Assembly (NCBI RefSeq): GCF_010389155.1
Contig: NC_057768.1
Span: forward strand, 44,681,633 to 44,745,632
Reading direction: 5' to 3'
From: Erigeron canadensis
Lineage: Eukaryota; Streptophyta; Magnoliopsida; Asterales; Asteraceae
Length of the DNA stretch: 64,000 nucleotides
The position numbers were made by a program, and so were the translations under genes. A model generated the notes under the pieces. That model was not told the DNA's origin. It was given only the letters and a program-made list of their open reading frames with translations, and made no database searches. Of this stretch, positions 59,953 to 64,000 are shown piece by piece. The stretch's first letter is position 1; every line of letters begins with the position of its first letter.

Positions 59953-60867
59953 GAATTTTCAAATCTTGTGCATTGTATGTATCTGTGTATATGTGACAAC
60001 TATATAAGTTGTCACTTGTAAGTTTTTGATTAGTCGGATACATACAATACACAGGATTTGAAAGTTCATTATATATAATGCACAATATTAAAGTTCGATA
60101 CACACTATGACAAATCATGTAAAGTTATATACATTTTGAAATACTAATCCCTAACATAAAATTATATACATTTTGAAATACTAATCCGTAACATAAAACC
60201 ACATACCGTATAATTATATAAACAAAGAAAAGAAGTTTTGATACCATTCACCTATTCGAAACTTGACACGAAAGTTGCATACAATTTAATACCTTTTATG
60301 GCCATTGGTTCATAACATATTGGATATATAATTTAATTGATGGTGCTCCATCTCTCTCTCTCTCTATTTACACAAATAATTATTATTATCAACATAAGCT
60401 ACTAATTAAGTTGAGTTACTTTACTTTATCTATTAATTTAATTATTATAGTTAGAGTACGAATCGTCTTTATCAGGTAGATTTGGATTTTCTGAGCATAA
60501 AAAAAATAGATCACTTATGAATATCATCATTTTAATTAAAACATATAATATGGCCTTGTATTGCTTTTGGTTTAATTATGCATTATCGTTGTCAACATGA
60601 AAAACAAATTTTGTTAAAGTACCATTATTATCATAAAAATTGTTATTAAACATGAAAGTCATCGCCACCCATATATTATTCACATTACATCAATCAGTTT
60701 TATAGTTCATACTCGATTTTAAGCCCTAAATTACCTTAGATCAATCCCAATTTCAAATTGTCCAAGCATATTTCATGTTTTGTGATTAGATTCTATGGTT
60801 TAAATCACAAGCAAATTAAATGGTGTCTATTAGTATATGATATATATATATATATATATATATGGGT
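59953..60867. other. Intergenic DNA before the MITE cluster
   Basis: No gene. A 33-bp-scale direct repeat around TTATATACATTTTGAAATAC occurs at about 60126 and 60161, a CT tract lies at 60351-60366, and a TA microsatellite at 60839-60862 borders the next element. Confidence 0.5.
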
Positions 60868-61758
60868 GAGTTATTTTGAACTCCTAAAAAAAACTCAAGA
60901 ACCATTATGGACCACACATTTTTTTTCTCTTTCTCTCTCTTCAATTAAATAATAAAATTCACTCAAATCATTCAAATGTTCTAACTCACAAACCGTAAAT
61001 CGTTAGACAAAACAAAAAGCATGGGTAGTCTTAAAATTTCGTCATCTTTAATTAGAGATCCAATTCGATATACTTTTACCAACTTTTTAATTTTCGTTTT
61101 CTTTTTGGTAGTTACATATAACTTACACATGTGTAGGTTGAACTTACACATGTGTAGGTTGAACAAAAATTATGATTCGGAACGGGCTTCGCCCTTAAGG
61201 ATATTCATAAACCAAAGCTAGTGGGGGTGATAGGTCATAGAGGGTGTAGGTCATAGGGTGATAGGTCATAGAGGTTGATAGGTCATAGGGGGTGACCAGT
61301 GAGGGGTGATCTACCTAACGGGCTCCGCCCTTAGCCGTTATTCCTCCGCCATGGACTGACGGGATCCGTCCTTGGCTACCATGGCTCTGCCATGGATTGA
61401 CGGGCTCCACCCTTGACCTTCATTGTTGTTTACATATGTTCATTTACTAATTTACATGTGAAAACAATGATCTTACACATGTGTAGGATGAACCTACACA
61501 TGTGTAGGATGAACGCGATGGGAAAAAAAAAGAAAACTAAAAAGTCGTCAAAATTATATCGAATTGGATCTCTAATGAAAGAGGACGAAATTTTAAGACT
61601 ACCCATGCTTTTTGTTTCGTCTAACGATTTACGGTTTGTGAGATAAATAATTTTAAATGATTTGGTTAAATTTTCTTATTTAATGAAGAAAATATAAAAA
61701 ATGAGTGGTCCAAAATTGTTCTCGAGTTCTTTTTTATTTGTGAGTTCTCAAATAACTC
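60868..61758. mobile_element. Foldback-type element, family F3, about 890 bp with arms of about 300 bp
   Basis: The ends GAGTTATTTTGAACTCC and GAGTTCTCAAATAACTC are imperfect inverse copies. The arms continue with matching text for about 300 bp (for example CACAAACCGTAAATCGTTAG and CTAACGATTTACGGTTTGTG). Each arm ends inside in doubled ACACATGTGTAGGTTGAAC units. The core (61195-61420) is GC-richer, with five TAGGTCATAG units and three CGGGCTCCGCCCTT-like units. It is flanked by (TA)n on the left and (CT)n(TA)n on the right. No protein of its own. Confidence 0.75.
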
Positions 61759-61761
61759 TTC

Positions 61762-61801
<40 letters not shown>

Positions 61802-61989
61802 GGAAAATGGAATATAAGGCTGTCCGGAACCTAAGCTTAGGTGTGGAACCCATCACATACTAATATTTTATTATTTATTGTTTAATGAATAAATGCATGG
61901 GTCCCCAAATATTTTATGGATTAAAAAAAAATATGTGAGTGTTCCACACTTAAGCTTAGATATCCGACAGCCTTATATTTTCATCCCGG
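61802..61989. mobile_element. Palindromic MITE, family F1, copy c
   Basis: Ends GGAAAATGGAATATAAGGC and GCCTTATATTTTCATCCC with inner CCTAAGCTTAGGTGTGGAAC; TA tracts on both sides. Close to copies a and e. Confidence 0.8.
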
Positions 61990-62011
61990 ATATATATATA
62001 TATATATATAT

Positions 62012-62200
62012 GGAAAGAGTGAGTATGAGGTTGTCCCTCATCTAAGCTTAGATGGGGAACTCATCACATACAAATATTTTAATATTTGTTTGAATTTTTA
62101 ATAAATACATGGCCCCCCATGATTTTTATGATTATAAAACCAAATGTGAGGGGTTTCTTATCTAAGCTTAGATGAGGGACAACTCCGTACTCACTTTCCC
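62012..62200. mobile_element. Palindromic MITE, family F1, copy d
   Basis: Ends GGAAAGAGTGAGTATGAGG and CCGTACTCACTTTCCC; the inner arms CCCTCATCTAAGCTTAGATG and CATCTAAGCTTAGATGAGGG-type text are near-perfect complements. TA tracts on both sides, shared with the neighbouring copies. Confidence 0.8.
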
Positions 62201-62219
62201 TATATATATATATAATATA

Positions 62220-62407
62220 ATAAAACAAGTATTAAAGTAAAACAAATAAAACAATAAGTTTCTGTTCACTAAAAATTATTGTGCATCATGAAAATCGTCG
62301 TGCATCAATTGCTTCGTGAATCTTCGCGCATCAAATTAACCATGATCGAATGGTCAAGATTTTGTCTTATTTGTTTTACTTTAATACTTGTTTTACAATG
62401 CCCAACC
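62220..62407. mobile_element. Palindromic MITE, family F2, copy c
   Basis: Left arm TAAAACAAGTATTAAAGTAA, core CATCATGAAAATCGTCGTGC and GTGAATCTTCGCGCATC, right arm TTTACTTTAATACTTGTTTT. Set between TA tracts. Confidence 0.75.
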
Positions 62408-62423
<16 letters not shown>

Positions 62424-62443
<20 letters not shown>

Positions 62444-62475
62444 AAGGGAGGGAGGGAGGGAGAGTGAGAGAGAGA
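62424..62475. repeat. (GA)n(GGGA)n purine tract
   Basis: About ten GA units pass into GGGAGGGAGGGAGGGAG and GAGAGAGAGA again, following a TA tract. Confidence 0.9.
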
Positions 62476-62899
62476 TTTTTTATTTTGAGAACCATTTTTA
62501 TTGTAAAAATCATGAGAACTCTTAAATTTTATATTTATTCACATATTTTTTTTGTTCATTCACATGTGAAATGATATAAAAATATATGTTGTAGAATGAA
62601 TTTTTAAAAAAATCTACAAAGTAGTCATTTGGAACTTGTGTAAATGAATTTGTATATATAATGTTAGAATCTTCATTATTATACCTTTTGCGACTATGCT
62701 CAATTATATACGTTGAAGATTGATGCATTCTTTCAACTAACATATGTTTTGCCATAAAAAGATTGTATTGTTAATATATATGTGATAAAGTTAGGTGCAT
62801 GCATGTATATATGCACTTTTCTACTTTTGGAGAGTATATGAAGTATGAACTAATCATATAAAAAAAAACTTAGTTATATATATATATATATATATATAT

Positions 62900-63089
62900 G
62901 GAAAAGGGAATATAAGGTTGTCCGACACCTAAGCTTAGATGTGGAACCCATCACATATTAATATTTTATTATTTATTGTTTAATGAATTAATGTCTGACC
63001 CCCATGATTTTTATGGTTTAAAATATTAATATGTGAGTGTTTCCAACATCTAAGCTTGGGTACCTAACAGCCTTATATTCTTATCCCCA
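62900..63089. mobile_element. Palindromic MITE, family F1, copy e
   Basis: Ends GGAAAAGGGAATATAAGG and CCTTATATTCTTATCCCC; inner CACCTAAGCTTAGATGTGG. A TA microsatellite precedes it and a short ATATATA follows. Confidence 0.8.
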
Positions 63090-64000
63090 TATATATTCCA
63101 TTATTCTTTAGATGATATACTTAACGTATTATCTAAAGCATACACTATAACAATGGCTCAAAGCAGGTAATACACGGACTTTAGTTATCAAGTTTTTGTA
63201 TTTACATATGTTACAACGACATTTTTAGTCGGGTCATTTTTGATAGAAAACATAGTGTTTTTAAGAGAACAGATCAAAAAAGGCTTAGTCTTACAAATTC
63301 ATCCAGACGGTAAACATCAACAAGTTTCTTACTTCTAATTTGGAGTTGAAAAAATGATTTATTCTACTAAATTATACTACTCGTATTTCATGTTTGCGAT
63401 CTTATTCTAGGTATAAAGTAGATTAGGCATGAGGCGGGATATCATAATTCCAGAATTGCGATCTTATTCACAATCGTTGGAAAGTTTTGGCAAGTTCGGC
63501 TAATTAAGTAAGATGCATAAGCAATTTCTGGAAACATCATTTATGTCGTTATGGTGGCATGTATGATGCTACCGGAATTCATGTGTGTCTCGAAGGATAT
63601 CTTTGAGGAAAAGTTTATTTTTCGATATTTTTGCAACAATGTCTATTTATGGGTAAATAATAGGTGCAACTAGCTATAAAGATTTGAGTTGGGTTTTCTT
63701 TTTCTGAAAAACAGTAACAGATAAATGGCTAACACCCCTAATGTGGGTGCGTCCACACCAATTCGACTCTTGGCAACGTCTTAATGGTTTGCTCTCCGTG
63801 TGTTAGATTGGGAATAGTGTCGGATGACAAGTCTTAGGTTTGAAATACCATGACTTAACTGTAATCATACATAATTTATTTATTTTTATCTATTTATACG
63901 TTCTTAATCATGGCCGAATAAACCCTCAGGTTGATTAGCTAGTTATATTTAATAGTATTAAATATACATGTAAATTTAATATCGCCTTTCATTCGTTTTC
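63090..64000. other. Intergenic DNA to the window edge
   Basis: No gene recognised. The stretch near 63700-63840 has a few tRNA-like phrases (AACACCCCTAATGTGGG) but no paired A and B boxes. Confidence 0.45.

Overview
The window is nuclear DNA from a flowering plant. It is AT-rich, with many short GT-AG introns, plant-only protein families (FCS-like zinc finger, Shaker-type potassium channel with a KHA tail, CHY/RING ubiquitin ligase) and a dense scatter of small plant transposons. The proteins look like those of a core eudicot; I cannot place the family from the sequence alone.

Four protein-coding genes can be read exon by exon. (1) 1482-4880, plus strand: an 11-exon CHY-zinc-finger/RING E3 ubiquitin ligase of the RZPF34/CHYR1-MIEL1 group. 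(2) 9232-10460, minus: a two-exon FCS-like zinc finger (FLZ) protein. (3) 31952-37125, minus: an 11-exon Shaker channel subunit of the KC1/KAT3 type. (4) 39974-54289, minus: a 34-exon gene for a protein of about 2546 residues that I read as the plant homologue of spastizin (ZFYVE26). This last gene carries two apparent +1 homopolymer frameshifts in one exon. A short acidic ORF at 54843-55124 is uncertain. The four genes do not form a pathway or operon; they are independent neighbours.

The DNA between and inside the genes is mostly mobile-element debris. It includes a degenerate LINE (21.1-24.2 kb), two Mutator-like elements with long inverted arms and 9-bp target duplications (18.4-19.8 and 27.9-29.4 kb), a small Mutator-like MITE (8.1 kb), hAT-type MITEs with 8-bp duplications (3.9 and 15.5 kb), two Harbinger-type MITEs (24.9 and 31.5 kb), tRNA-headed SINEs (12.7, 32.2, 55.4 kb and fragments), a family of Helitron-like repeats (12.5, 13.1, 24.8, 27.4, 59.7 kb), and a Ty1/copia remnant (56.1-56.8 kb). 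At 60.8-63.1 kb there is a cluster of palindromic MITEs, nearly all set between (TA)n tracts.

The most interesting points are a hAT MITE whose target duplication copied the intron 3' splice site of the RING gene, a duplicated in-frame splice donor in the same gene, a MITE family that appears to insert into TA microsatellites, a Harbinger MITE nested near the 5' end of a Helitron-like repeat, and the two frameshifts in the spastizin-like gene. I did not find a convincing new multi-gene system; the novelty here is in the repeat biology and its effect on splice sites.
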